This document shows positions 1-8,011 of a stretch of DNA of 64,000 nucleotides, one piece after another; within the stretch, counting starts at the first letter, position 1; each line of letters starts with the position of its first letter. The notes under the pieces are model-generated. The model had not been told where the DNA came from. It did not search any database and saw only the letters and a list, made by a program, of their open reading frames with translations. This DNA comes from JAGNKE01 sp964583335 (GTDB lineage Bacteria; Pseudomonadota; Alphaproteobacteria; Micavibrionales; Micavibrionaceae). The stretch is from contig CAZOVG010000006.1 of NCBI GenBank assembly GCA_964583335.1, forward strand, positions 1 to 64,000, written 5' to 3'. The translations under genes were made by a program, and so were the position numbers.

Positions 1-14
1 CGCCCACCTGCGCG

Positions 15-656
15 ATGGCCTTCCAGCTTACGCCTCTGGCCAACAACCCCATCATTCTGACGCGCGGACGCATCGCCGTGTTTCAGGAAGACAAGCCCGG
101 ACAACGCACCGTCACGGATGTTTGCATACATGGGTATGCAACACTGACGGCCAAGAACCTCAACCTCCACATGCGCGATAGCGCCGGACGGCAATTCATC
201 GTCACCATCGACGTGGACGCAGGACCCTTCGAGGACGACAGCGAGGATACGCCATACCTCGTTATCAAGCAGGTACGCATTCATCTGCCCCCGGAGTTTG
301 GCGCGCAATTCCCGCCGCTCTTCGTCAAGGCCCGCACCGTGCGCAGCCGGGAGACTTATGCGCTCCATCTGACCGAACAGGATCACCGCCTCAACGGCAG
401 GCCCATGGCCGCGTCGTTCTTCAGCTTCGGCAAGGTCGAATGGGAAGCCATTCAGTTGATCGCGTGGGGCGACAAGCAAGTGGACATGCTGAGCGCCAAC
501 CTCGATCCCAGCCTCGCGCATGTCGGGCTTCTCAGTCCCGAACCCGTGCGGGATAAGGATGACCGCCTGATGGCCGCCACTGACTTCGGGCGGAAAATCA
601 ATGATCTCAAGTACCTGATCCAGATCGTCGAGAACAAGCTGGCCGAACGTTTCTGA
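15..656 (+). CDS. hypothetical protein, mobile-element cargo
   Basis: A 213-residue soluble protein that I do not recognise. It has no signal peptide or membrane segment. The first half (about residues 1-110) alternates short hydrophobic stretches with polar turns and looks beta-rich; the C-terminal 30 residues (DFGRKINDLKYLIQIVENKL) look helical. Only 14 bases lie upstream in the window, so the ribosome binding site cannot be judged and the start is taken as the first ATG. It runs in the same direction as the coupling-protein and recombinase genes further on, so it is probably part of the same integrative element. Function unknown. Confidence 0.6.
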   Translation: MAFQLTPLANNPIILTRGRIAVFQEDKPGQRTVTDVCIHGYATLTAKNLNLHMRDSAGRQFIVTIDVDAGPFEDDSEDTPYLVIKQVRIHLPPEFGAQFPPLFVKARTVRSRETYALHLTEQDHRLNGRPMAASFFSFGKVEWEAIQLIAWGDKQVDMLSANLDPSLAHVGLLSPEPVRDKDDRLMAATDFGRKINDLKYLIQIVENKLAERF

Positions 657-784
657 CGGGCGCTAACGCCCTGCAATTTCAGCCAAAAACAAAATCCCGA
701 AAATCCAGAGTCGTTTTGTCGGAGCCTCGCTCCGAATCCTTTCCATAACGGCGCGCTCGCCGCGCCGCCGGAAAGGACGGCTTC

Positions 785-1156
785 ATGGGCGCTTGCGCAC
801 TCTGCATCATCGAGGATCGTTGCGAACGGACCCGTCTGGTTACGGACCGCGAACTGGCTGATCCCGTCTTCATCCGAGCCTTACGCGATCTCTGCTACAG
901 CCTGAATGTCTCCAGCTATCACTGGCTCGACTTCCTGACTGATCTGTACCGGGATTATCGCGGCTGCATCGTCGATGAGTCTGGCTGCACCGTCTTTCTC
1001 GACATGGACGTGTTTGAGGTTCCGCATATCCGTGACTGGTTCCGCGATTTCTGCTGCACCCCATGTCCGCCGCATATCACGCCCTACGTGCGGGGAGAGG
1101 CCAAGGAACGTGTTCGGATTCTGGCAACCATCCTGCGCGGCCAGTTCTTCGACTAG
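785..1156 (+). CDS. hypothetical small Cys-rich protein
   Basis: A 123-residue protein with a good ribosome binding site (GGAAAGGA) a few bases before the ATG. Cysteines are frequent and clustered: CALC near the N-terminus, and CCTPCPPH near residue 90, which could bind a metal ion or form disulfides. The middle is rich in aromatic and acidic residues (HWLDFLTDLYRDYRG). No signal peptide or membrane segment is seen, so it is probably cytoplasmic. Not recognised as a known family. The 128-bp gap before it holds no other gene. Confidence 0.6.
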   Translation: MGACALCIIEDRCERTRLVTDRELADPVFIRALRDLCYSLNVSSYHWLDFLTDLYRDYRGCIVDESGCTVFLDMDVFEVPHIRDWFRDFCCTPCPPHITPYVRGEAKERVRILATILRGQFFD

Positions 1157-1249
1157 CACACCATCGTGTTCTGCGCGTTTCCTGTTGGGAAGGACGTTGC
1201 AATCTCGTATTATCGAAGGAGTGCAAACGTAGGCGGCTCGGGCTTTGAA

Positions 1250-2089
1250 ATGTTCAACTTGATTATGCGGTGGTTTGAATGGGGAAATCGCAACGCCACT
1301 ATCGGGCTGGATCGACTGTTCGAATACACAGAGGATCAGGTTGCGAACCAGTTCCGGGCGGACGGCAACATTCTCCTTGATCGTTTAGCGCGCCTGCCGT
1401 GCCTCTTCATGAATGAAGGACGTGGCGATGAAGAAGCTTTTGTCGGCTCGGTCATTCGCCCGCGCATCGCGAGCCGTGAAATTCATTTTGAGTACACGAT
1501 AGATGCCGAAGTGCCCCCGTTGCGAAACAGCGTGATCTACGCAAACCGCAACGCGCTCGACATGCCGCAGGATTTTGAGTTTTCCAGAAATCATTGGGCG
1601 GTGAAGGACGTTGACCTGTACCGCTTCCTGCTCCGCAATAACCAACCAAGGCGGCAAAGGCCCTCCGTTTTTCGTGTCGAGGACTTTGAAAGGATCGAAC
1701 CCACCCTCGCATCGGCCATGATGCCGTTCGATGCAGGGTTCAATGACGTTTATGCCGCGATCCGCCTTGCGGCAGAGAACGCGGGCCTTGTTTGCAGACG
1801 GGCCGATGACATCTGGGAAAACCCGGCGATCATTCAGGATGTGGTGTCCCTCATCGACCGCTCCCGTGTCGTCGTGTGCGATTGCACGGGCCGAAATCCG
1901 AATGTCTTCTACGAGGCCGGAATCGCGCACACGCTTGGACGGGAAGTCATCCTCATCACGCAGAACGCGGGCGACATTCCGTTTGATCTTCGTCACCTTC
2001 GCTACATCGCGTATCTGAACAACGCCGAAGGCCGCGCCGCGCTGACCGCTGCGCTGCAAGGAAGAATGCAGACGATCCTCGGCCACTGA
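1250..2089 (+). CDS. protein with deoxyribosyltransferase/TIR-like C-terminal domain
   Basis: About 279 residues from the ATG at 1250; an in-frame GTG at 1166 would add 28 residues but lies upstream of a promoter-like motif at 1186-1212, so the later start is preferred. The last 130 residues read as a Rossmann-like domain: AMMPFDAGFNDVYAAI, a middle ENPAIIQDVVSLIDRS, then VVVCDCTGRNPNVFYEAG and IAHTLGREVILITQ. The pattern D-x-T/S-G-x-N-P-N-V-x-Y-E-x-G is typical of the nucleoside 2-deoxyribosyltransferase/TIR-like nucleotide-processing superfamily, in which the Glu after NVxY is usually catalytic. The N-terminal half is unrecognised. Such domains occur in anti-phage effectors that degrade NAD or nucleotides; that role is inferred here, with no partner gene in evidence. 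Confidence 0.65.
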   Translation: MFNLIMRWFEWGNRNATIGLDRLFEYTEDQVANQFRADGNILLDRLARLPCLFMNEGRGDEEAFVGSVIRPRIASREIHFEYTIDAEVPPLRNSVIYANRNALDMPQDFEFSRNHWAVKDVDLYRFLLRNNQPRRQRPSVFRVEDFERIEPTLASAMMPFDAGFNDVYAAIRLAAENAGLVCRRADDIWENPAIIQDVVSLIDRSRVVVCDCTGRNPNVFYEAGIAHTLGREVILITQNAGDIPFDLRHLRYIAYLNNAEGRAALTAALQGRMQTILGH

Positions 2090-2168
2090 TGCACGGGTCG
2101 GTGCCCATATCCCCCTAAAACCGCTCAGCGCCTGACGTAGGCTTTCCTCACGAAAGGAGAGCAGCGTC

Positions 2169-2480
2169 ATGCAGCCGTGGCAGCAACAGCAACACCATCA
2201 TCAAAACCAAGCCGGACGGTCGATCTTCATGTCGTCCGTCATCGGCCTCTCGAACGTCATCGCGGTCGTCGTCGCGTTCTTCGCCACGCCCGTTGCGTAT
2301 AATCGCACTGTGGGCTGGGTGCAGGGCTTCACGGCCAATCACTATGGCTACGGCTTCGAGGACATCACCGCTTTCGTCTGGTGGCTGATCGTCGCGCTGC
2401 TGATCTTCTTCTTCGCCCGCGCTTCGATCTCCACCGCGCTCGTGATGGGCGGGCTGGCGATTGCCGCGCGCTTTCTCTGA
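2169..2480 (+). CDS. small inner-membrane protein
   Basis: 103 residues, with a GAAAGGAG ribosome binding site just upstream. After a Gln/His-rich N-terminus (QPWQQQQHHHQNQ) there are at least two hydrophobic segments, around residues 20-42 and 68-102, so it is probably an inner-membrane protein. It is followed at once by another tiny membrane protein and then by the VirD4-like gene, so it may belong to a conjugation or mobilisation gene set. Family not recognised. Confidence 0.6.
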   Translation: MQPWQQQQHHHQNQAGRSIFMSSVIGLSNVIAVVVAFFATPVAYNRTVGWVQGFTANHYGYGFEDITAFVWWLIVALLIFFFARASISTALVMGGLAIAARFL

Positions 2481-2514
2481 TCCCGAACCTCAACCGCAGA
2501 AAGGAGCAATCATC

Positions 2515-2658
2515 ATGTTCACGAAAAACAAGAAAGTGGGCGAAGGCTACCACGTCCGCAAATTCGACGCGCACAAGAAGGTCATCGACTGGGAATCCGT
2601 TGGGGGCTTCGCCTTCCTGATCTTCATGGGGCTGCTGCTGATCGGCTGGCTCACCTGA
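2515..2658 (+). CDS. 47-residue single-pass membrane protein
   Basis: A very short gene starting at the ATG at 2515, which has a strong AAAGGAG ribosome binding site; a longer in-frame reading from 2461 would overlap the previous gene and is not preferred. The N-terminal 26 residues are basic and polar (FTKNKKVGEGYHVRKFDAHKK) and are followed by one transmembrane helix (GGFAFLIFMGLLLIGWL) reaching the C-terminus. Function unknown; it sits between another membrane protein and the coupling ATPase. Confidence 0.55.
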   Translation: MFTKNKKVGEGYHVRKFDAHKKVIDWESVGGFAFLIFMGLLLIGWLT

Positions 2659-2740
2659 ACCGCCCGGATCGCCATGCTCTCTCCCTCGAAGCCGGGCCGC
2701 GTCATCGCCGCCCGGCTTTTTCATTCTGAAAGGCCCGCCC

Positions 2741-4351
2741 ATGATCTCGGACCGCAATGAGCATTACCGCTTCGGCAGCGCCGCCTTCGCCGATGCGCGG
2801 GAATTGGCCGCTGCGGGCTTCTTCCAACAATCGCCCACGTCGCTCTTGGTCGGCTTCTTTCAGGGCAAGCCACTCTGGTATCACGGCGCGGGCGGGCTGC
2901 TGCTCACGGCTGGTGCGCGCTCCGGCAAGCTCCGCGATATCCTCGCTTACAATCTCTGCTCGGGCATCTTCTCCGGCGGTTCGCTGCTGGCGCTCGATAT
3001 GAAGGGCGAACTGGCGGCGATCTCACAGGACCAGACGCCGGACGGCAAATTCTGCGCTTATTGGAACCCACTCGGCCTGCATGGCCTCCCGCAGAACAGG
3101 CTCAACCCCGTCTCGTACATCCGGCGCGGTTCTCCGACTCTCGTGTCAGACGTGAAAGTTTTTACGGAAAACATGATCCCGCATTCGGGATCGGCCAACG
3201 GCAAGTATTTCGAGGCGCGGGCGCGCGATATCGTCGAAGCCCTCATTCTCACCCTCGTCGAACAGAACGGCACGTTGACGCTGCCTGATCTCTACCGCGT
3301 CGTGAACCTCATCCCCGGCAATGGCGAGGAATGGCTGGACTTCGCCTATGCCATGCATACGTCCGCATTCCCATTGGCGCGGCGCGTCGAGGAAGAAATC
3401 AACCAGTCGCGTAAAGACACGTCGAGCGGCGGCTTCCAAGGCATCTTGGGCGAGGTGTTCAAAGGCTTTTCGTGCCTCTCGGACCCGGTGCTGCTCGACT
3501 CGGTTTCGCCGCCTTATGACTTCGATTGTTCGGCGCTCACCGATTCCGGCCAACGCTGGCAGGTCTATCTCATGCCTCCGGCTGAGTTCGTCGATGCGTG
3601 GGCACCCGTCATCAAGGCGATCTTCGTGTCCGCCATGATCTACAAATCCCGCGCGCCCTCGGCTCCGCAGCAGACGTGGATTCTCGATGAATGCGCGCAG
3701 CTTAACAACTTCCCGCTGGTCGTGAAGCTCTTCACCTATGGCGCGGGGATCGGCATTCGCCCGTGGGCGGTGTTTCAGTCCACGGACCAGATGAATGCGC
3801 TCGGGCCGAACGCCAAGAACGTCATCACCTCAAGCGCCGCGCTGCAAATCTACTTCGCCCTGCGCGAAATCTCCTCCGCCAAGGACGTTTCGACCATGCT
3901 CGGAACGCAGACCTTGGAGTTTAACGACGCGCTGCAACAGGGCCAAAGCCGCTTGGCCAAGGGCCGCATTCTGCAATCGCTTCTGACAGGCGAAGACCCG
4001 CTCGCCGCCGGGATCGCCTTCAATCACTACAAACAGGCCGAACATCACCGCTCCAAGCAATCGCGTCCACTGCAAACCCCGGATGAAGTGCTGAATGCGC
4101 GGCCAGACAGCGCCTTCATCTTCACCGATACGGTGCAGCATCCCATCCTTGCGCAGCGCCAAGCCTATTACGCCCAAAGCTTCATGGCCGGACGCTTTCA
4201 TCCGAACCCGTATCACCCTCCCGCTGATCGCGTCCGCGTTACACTCGGCTTCGGACGATCAGGCTGGCTCAATGTCAGACGGGAAGCCGTACCGCGCCGC
4301 TTCGCGCACTTCCCGCAATACGCCAACGGCCAGTGGTCGGTCGTCCGGTAA
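2741..4351 (+). CDS. VirD4/TraG-like type IV secretion coupling ATPase
   Basis: 536 residues with a GAAAGG ribosome binding site. It matches the conjugative coupling protein family, which feeds relaxase-bound DNA into a type IV secretion channel. Visible motifs: a Walker A-like stretch AGARSGKLRD around residues 57-66, in which the usual Thr/Ser after the Lys is replaced by Leu; LDMKGEL after it; and a Walker B-like WILDECAQL with Asp/Glu near 316-317, followed by the GIRPWAVFQST segment typical of TraG. It lacks the two N-terminal membrane helices of classical VirD4. The two small membrane proteins encoded just upstream could supply the anchor (inference). No relaxase or channel genes are in the window; they may lie beyond the left edge. 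Confidence 0.85.
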   Translation: MISDRNEHYRFGSAAFADARELAAAGFFQQSPTSLLVGFFQGKPLWYHGAGGLLLTAGARSGKLRDILAYNLCSGIFSGGSLLALDMKGELAAISQDQTPDGKFCAYWNPLGLHGLPQNRLNPVSYIRRGSPTLVSDVKVFTENMIPHSGSANGKYFEARARDIVEALILTLVEQNGTLTLPDLYRVVNLIPGNGEEWLDFAYAMHTSAFPLARRVEEEINQSRKDTSSGGFQGILGEVFKGFSCLSDPVLLDSVSPPYDFDCSALTDSGQRWQVYLMPPAEFVDAWAPVIKAIFVSAMIYKSRAPSAPQQTWILDECAQLNNFPLVVKLFTYGAGIGIRPWAVFQSTDQMNALGPNAKNVITSSAALQIYFALREISSAKDVSTMLGTQTLEFNDALQQGQSRLAKGRILQSLLTGEDPLAAGIAFNHYKQAEHHRSKQSRPLQTPDEVLNARPDSAFIFTDTVQHPILAQRQAYYAQSFMAGRFHPNPYHPPADRVRVTLGFGRSGWLNVRREAVPRRFAHFPQYANGQWSVVR

Positions 4352-4365
4352 GAGAAGGATAGGAC

Positions 4366-4857
4366 GTGTCCAAGGATACAGGCATCGGAAGCTACAGCTA
4401 CGCAAACCGGGCAGACCTGCCGGGTGGTGAGCCGCGCTTCTATGCCTCTGCCCCCAAATCCCGCGAAGCCTTCGACAACGCCCGCGATCCCCTCATTGCC
4501 GAACAGAAGCGCGATCTCGGAAAGAGCGAAGCGCAGCGCCGCTTTGAACAGAGCCGCCGCACCGATAGCGGCTCGGATATGATCCGCCGCGATCAGCCGA
4601 AACCTGTGCTCAAGCCTTCGCCCGCGCTTTCGATGGGGCCGGACCGCGCCGCCTTCAACCGCGCATGGTCGGATGAACACCGCGCCGCGCGCAAGAAAGA
4701 GAAAGACCCGCTGCCGGAAACCTCGTCCTACACGCCGCCCCTGCAACAGGTGCGCGTCACCTTCGCCTTCCGCGAAATCGAAACCCGCGAAACCTTCATT
4801 GAAAGCCGCCGCGAAGCTGTCCGAGCCAAGCGCACGCGCGGAACGCAATCCCGCTAG
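4366..4857 (+). CDS. hypothetical protein downstream of the coupling gene
   Basis: 163 residues from a GTG start with the ribosome binding site AGAAGGATAGGAC. The protein is highly charged and polar, rich in Arg, Lys and Glu, with no membrane segment, and looks largely disordered or helical (EQKRDLGKSEAQRRFEQSRR; REIETRETFIESRREAVRAK). It is separated from the coupling ATPase by only 14 bases, so the two are probably co-transcribed. It might be a nucleic-acid or coupling-protein accessory factor, but no family is recognised. Confidence 0.55.
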   Translation: MSKDTGIGSYSYANRADLPGGEPRFYASAPKSREAFDNARDPLIAEQKRDLGKSEAQRRFEQSRRTDSGSDMIRRDQPKPVLKPSPALSMGPDRAAFNRAWSDEHRAARKKEKDPLPETSSYTPPLQQVRVTFAFREIETRETFIESRREAVRAKRTRGTQSR

Positions 4858-4872
4858 CAAAAGGAGAAGACC

Positions 4873-5325
4873 ATGAACGACCGCACACACGATCCCGGCA
4901 ACGCTGGCAACACACAGCAACAAGTACACCAAGCACCACAGCACGAGTCGAACGGTCCCGCCGATGTGCTGCGCGATGGGAATATCAAAGCGACTATCTG
5001 GAAGAACGAGCGCGAGAACGGTCCATCTTACAGCACCACCTTCGCCCGCACTTGGCAGGACGAAGGCGGTGCGTACCGGGACAGCTATTCGTTTTCCGGC
5101 ACTGAACTGCTGCGCGTCTCCGAACTCGCGCGCGGCGCTTACGCCCGCACCAATGAACTGCGGCAGGAGCATGTTCGGGATCAGAACCCGGCACACACGC
5201 AAGACGCGCAGGATGCTTACGACTCCGAAGATGATGCGCCCGCACGTGACGATGTGCGGACGTTCAAAACGAAACGCAGCAGCCAGCAAGAACAAGCGCC
5301 GCGAAGTCCGGTGCGCCGCAAATAG
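4873..5325 (+). CDS. hypothetical protein, paralogue A of a tandem pair
   Basis: 150 residues with an AAAAGGAG ribosome binding site. Residues about 35-100 form a conserved domain: VLRDGNIKATIWKNERENG, SYSTTFARTW, DSYSFSGTELLRVSELARGAY. The same domain makes up most of the protein starting at 5465, so the two arose by duplication. The N-terminus is Gln/His/Asn-rich and the C-terminus is charged and probably disordered. The repeated FSG-x-ELLRV-x-ELAR block is a likely helix. This type of small protein is common beside mobilisation genes of alphaproteobacterial islands, but its function is not known to me. Confidence 0.6.
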   Translation: MNDRTHDPGNAGNTQQQVHQAPQHESNGPADVLRDGNIKATIWKNERENGPSYSTTFARTWQDEGGAYRDSYSFSGTELLRVSELARGAYARTNELRQEHVRDQNPAHTQDAQDAYDSEDDAPARDDVRTFKTKRSSQQEQAPRSPVRRK

Positions 5326-5393
5326 GACAACCATGAGCCGAGAATTTTCTGGCGTTATATTAGCTGTTCATGGTATGTTCTATTAAAGATAAG

Positions 5394-5438
5394 CGGTCCC
5401 GGTTTGCTGTGTTTCGAGCAACGGGGCCGTTTTTTTTC
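5394..5438 (+). terminator. rho-independent terminator between paralogues
   Basis: A GC-rich imperfect hairpin (CGGTCCCG ... CGGGGCCG arms around a TTTGCTGTGTTTCGAGCA loop region) is followed by nine T residues at 5430-5438. It lies after the first of the two paralogous genes and only 26 bases before the ATG of the second. Confidence 0.75.
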
Positions 5439-5464
5439 ATCACAACACGAAAGGAAACCCAACG

Positions 5465-5779
5465 ATGACTACACATCCACCGAGAACCCGTCCCAAGAAC
5501 ACGCCGCTTGAAGTGCTGCGCGACGGCAGCCTGAAAGCGACGATCTGGGAAAACGAAGGCGAGAACGGAACGTATTTCTCAACGACGTTCGCGCGGACCT
5601 ATCAAGCCGATGATGGTTCGCTCAAGGACTCGCACAGCTTCTCCGGCAGTGAATTGCTGCGCGTCGCTGAACTGGCGCGCCAAGCATATTCGACCGTGAA
5701 CGGCTTCCGCCGCGATCACGTCCCGGAACCTGAACCTCAAGAAGAGAGCCTGACCGATGCATATCGCCACGCTCTGTAA
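5465..5779 (+). CDS. hypothetical protein, paralogue B of a tandem pair
   Basis: 104 residues, ribosome binding site GAAAGGAA. It is nearly all one domain, homologous to residues 35-100 of the protein encoded at 4873-5325: VLRDGSLKATIWENEGENG, FSTTFARTYQ, DSHSFSGSELLRVAELARQ. It lacks the long N- and C-terminal extensions of its neighbour. A strong terminator directly upstream leaves almost no room for a separate promoter, so expression probably depends on read-through of that terminator. Function unknown. Confidence 0.6.
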   Translation: MTTHPPRTRPKNTPLEVLRDGSLKATIWENEGENGTYFSTTFARTYQADDGSLKDSHSFSGSELLRVAELARQAYSTVNGFRRDHVPEPEPQEESLTDAYRHAL

Positions 5780-5842
5780 CCCCTTCACGCTGCGCCCGGA
5801 TGGTTCCGGGCGCGCGCCACCTCTTTACGCAGGACAGCCACC

Positions 5843-6220
5843 ATGAACGATCCCAAAGCCCCTATCCACGAACGCGACCCGACGCGAGAGAACGACTCGA
5901 CACCGGGAAATCTAACCATTCAATTCGACGCCCGCGAGTTTGCGCATTTCCTTGCGGACCTCGATCTGCCCGACGCGCAAAAGCTCGAATATATCGAAAC
6001 GCTCTGGACCATCATTCTGCATTTCATCGACATGGGCTTTGGCATTCATCCGATTCAACAAGCCTGTGGGCAGTTTGAAGACGCTGCCGCTCTTTGCGGC
6101 GATGCCGATTCGGACGTGGTAAAATCTCCTCATCCACATTTGTGCAACGACTTCGGCGGCGCGGGCGAATGCCTGTGCATCGAAGGGATTCTAGTCAAGA
6201 CTGAGGGGGAAACACCATGA
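5843..6220 (+). CDS. hypothetical protein coupled to the serine recombinase
   Basis: 125 residues. The stop codon overlaps the start of the recombinase gene by four bases (ATGA), so the two are translationally coupled and probably act together. A hydrophobic helical block (KLEYIETLWTIILHFIDMGF) is followed by GIHPIQQACGQFE; three cysteines and a His sit near the C-terminus (HLCNDFGGAGECLC). It is not long enough in hydrophobic stretch to be a confident membrane protein. It may be a recombinase accessory or directionality factor, which is inference from coupling only. Confidence 0.55.
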   Translation: MNDPKAPIHERDPTRENDSTPGNLTIQFDAREFAHFLADLDLPDAQKLEYIETLWTIILHFIDMGFGIHPIQQACGQFEDAAALCGDADSDVVKSPHPHLCNDFGGAGECLCIEGILVKTEGETP

Positions 6221-7917
6221 GCAAGGAACTGACCACAACAAAAACTGAGGCAACAACCGCCGTTATCTACGCCCGCGTATCCAGCGTCGCGCAGATGCAA
6301 AAGGGTCATGGCCTTGGCTCGCAGGAAACCCGATGCCGGGAGTTCGCCCGGATGAAGGGCTATGAAGTCGTGGAAGTCTTCTGCGACGAGGCCGTTTCCG
6401 GTGGGATCATCGACCGCCCCGGCATGTTGGCGATGCTGGCCTATCTCAAGAAGAGCAAGCACACCGCGCATGTCGTTCTCATCGACGATATCTCGCGGCT
6501 CGCACGGGATATGAAGGCACACCTCGACCTGCGCGACGCCATCGCTGCTGCGGGCGGGCGTCTCGAAAGTCCGTCGATTGAGTTCGGGGAAGACTCCGAC
6601 TCCATCCTCGTTGAAAACCTGCTGGCCTCCGTCTCGCAACACCAACGCCAGAAGAACGCGGAGCAAACCCGCAACCGGATGCGCGCCCGTGTTCAGAACG
6701 GCTATTGGCCGTTCATATCGTGCATTGGCTTCAAGCACATTCATTCGCCCGGACAGGGCAAGGTGCTGGTGCGCGACGAACCGCTGGCCTCGATCATTCA
6801 GGAAGGAATGGAAGGCTTCGCTTCGGGCCGCTTCGCGTCTCAGGCCGAAGTGAAACGCTTCTTTGAAAGCCACCCGGCCTTTCCGAAAGACCGCTACGGA
6901 GTGGTGCGCAATCAGCATGTCTCGGACATTCTGACCAAGCCGCTCTATGCCGGATATGTCGAAGCGCCCGATTGGGGCGTAACCCTGCGCAAGGGCCAGC
7001 ACGAAGGGCTGGTGAGCTTCGAGACGTTTGAGCGTATCCAGAAGCGCCTCAAGGACGGCGCGCGCGCTCCGGCGCGGCCTGACCTGAACGCGGACTTTCC
7101 GCTGCGCGGTGCGATTGCCTGTGCCTGCTGCGAAAGACCACTCACCGCGTCATGGTCCCGCAGCAAGACCGGGGAACGTCACCCGTACTACATGTGCTTC
7201 AACCGGGCCTGCGAGGAACGCGGCAAGTCCATTCGACGGGATAAGCTGGAAGGCGATTTCGCCGCGCTGCTGGGTGAACTGACGCCCGCGCCCACGTTAT
7301 TCGAACTGGTGCGGACGCTGATGAAGCATGGTTGGGATCAGCGGCTTGCGCAGGCTCATGCCTTCGCCAAGACCTTCGCACGGGATATCCAGACCCTTGA
7401 GAAGCAAATCGACGCCCTCTTGGAGCGCATTGTCGAGGCGACGAACCCCACGGTCATCACCGCTTACGAAACCAAGATCGCCAAGCTCGAACGCGAGAAG
7501 CTGGTGCTCGAAGAAAAGCGGCTCACGAGCGGCAATCCGCGCGGCAGATTCGAGGATATGTTCGAACTCGCCATGCGGTTCTTCGCAAACCCTTCAAAAC
7601 TCTGGGTTTCCGGGTCACATGCACACCGCAGACTGGTCCTGAAACTGACCTTTGCAGACCGTTTGAGCTATTGCCGGAAATTGGGGTTTCGAACCCCGGA
7701 AATGACCTTGCCCTTCAAGGCTTTACTGTCTTTTCAAGACGGGCAGAGCGGAATGGCGGTGGGCGGAAGACGCAAACCAAGATACGTCTCAGATGTATCC
7801 ATTGATTTGCCAGTGATTTTCTATTTCAGGAACATGTATGGCGATGAAGCCTGCCAATTATTATCCCTGCTTGTCACTGAACAAAAAATAGTCGCCGTCG
7901 ATACCGACAGTTTTTGA
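6217..7917 (+). CDS. large serine recombinase
   Basis: 566 residues. The N-terminal resolvase domain begins IYARVSSVAQ, with the expected nucleophile Ser22, then ETRCREFARMKGYEV, DEAVSGGIIDRPG and IDDISRLARDM, which carries the conserved Arg pair. A recombinase domain follows (about residues 170-290), then a zinc-ribbon with CACCERPL and a later CFNRACEERG, and a long coiled coil (about 385-430). This is the layout of large serine integrases that move islands and phages. The last 50 residues, after FQDGQSGMAVG, are unlike the usual end of such proteins, and the DNA there becomes AT-rich; the 3' end may have been extended by fusion to neighbouring DNA when something inserted. Confidence 0.9.
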   Translation: MSKELTTTKTEATTAVIYARVSSVAQMQKGHGLGSQETRCREFARMKGYEVVEVFCDEAVSGGIIDRPGMLAMLAYLKKSKHTAHVVLIDDISRLARDMKAHLDLRDAIAAAGGRLESPSIEFGEDSDSILVENLLASVSQHQRQKNAEQTRNRMRARVQNGYWPFISCIGFKHIHSPGQGKVLVRDEPLASIIQEGMEGFASGRFASQAEVKRFFESHPAFPKDRYGVVRNQHVSDILTKPLYAGYVEAPDWGVTLRKGQHEGLVSFETFERIQKRLKDGARAPARPDLNADFPLRGAIACACCERPLTASWSRSKTGERHPYYMCFNRACEERGKSIRRDKLEGDFAALLGELTPAPTLFELVRTLMKHGWDQRLAQAHAFAKTFARDIQTLEKQIDALLERIVEATNPTVITAYETKIAKLEREKLVLEEKRLTSGNPRGRFEDMFELAMRFFANPSKLWVSGSHAHRRLVLKLTFADRLSYCRKLGFRTPEMTLPFKALLSFQDGQSGMAVGGRRKPRYVSDVSIDLPVIFYFRNMYGDEACQLLSLLVTEQKIVAVDTDSF

Positions 7918-7952
7918 TATTACGATTTTTTAGAGTTTTCTACCATGAAAAA

Positions 7953-8011
7953 ATATGTCCATAGGTATTGACATTTCATGATATGTCCACAATATTGGAA
8001 ATATGGACATA
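7953..8011 (+). promoter_or_regulatory. ars promoter and ArsR-type operator
   Basis: A TTGACA -35 box (7968-7973) and an AATATT -10 box (7991-7996) are 17 bp apart. ATATGTCCA occurs twice as a direct repeat (7953-7961 and 7981-7989), and its inverted copy TGGACAT lies at 8004-8010, giving a palindrome across the -10 region and the first codons of arsR. A repressor bound here would block its own promoter. The predicted transcription start falls at or next to the ATG at 8003, so the message could be leaderless. Confidence 0.65.

Noticed and set aside
4213..5334. 373-codon open frame on the minus strand
   Set aside because: Antisense to the coupling ATPase end and two following genes; no start signal and a low-complexity, Arg/Ala/Val-rich product.
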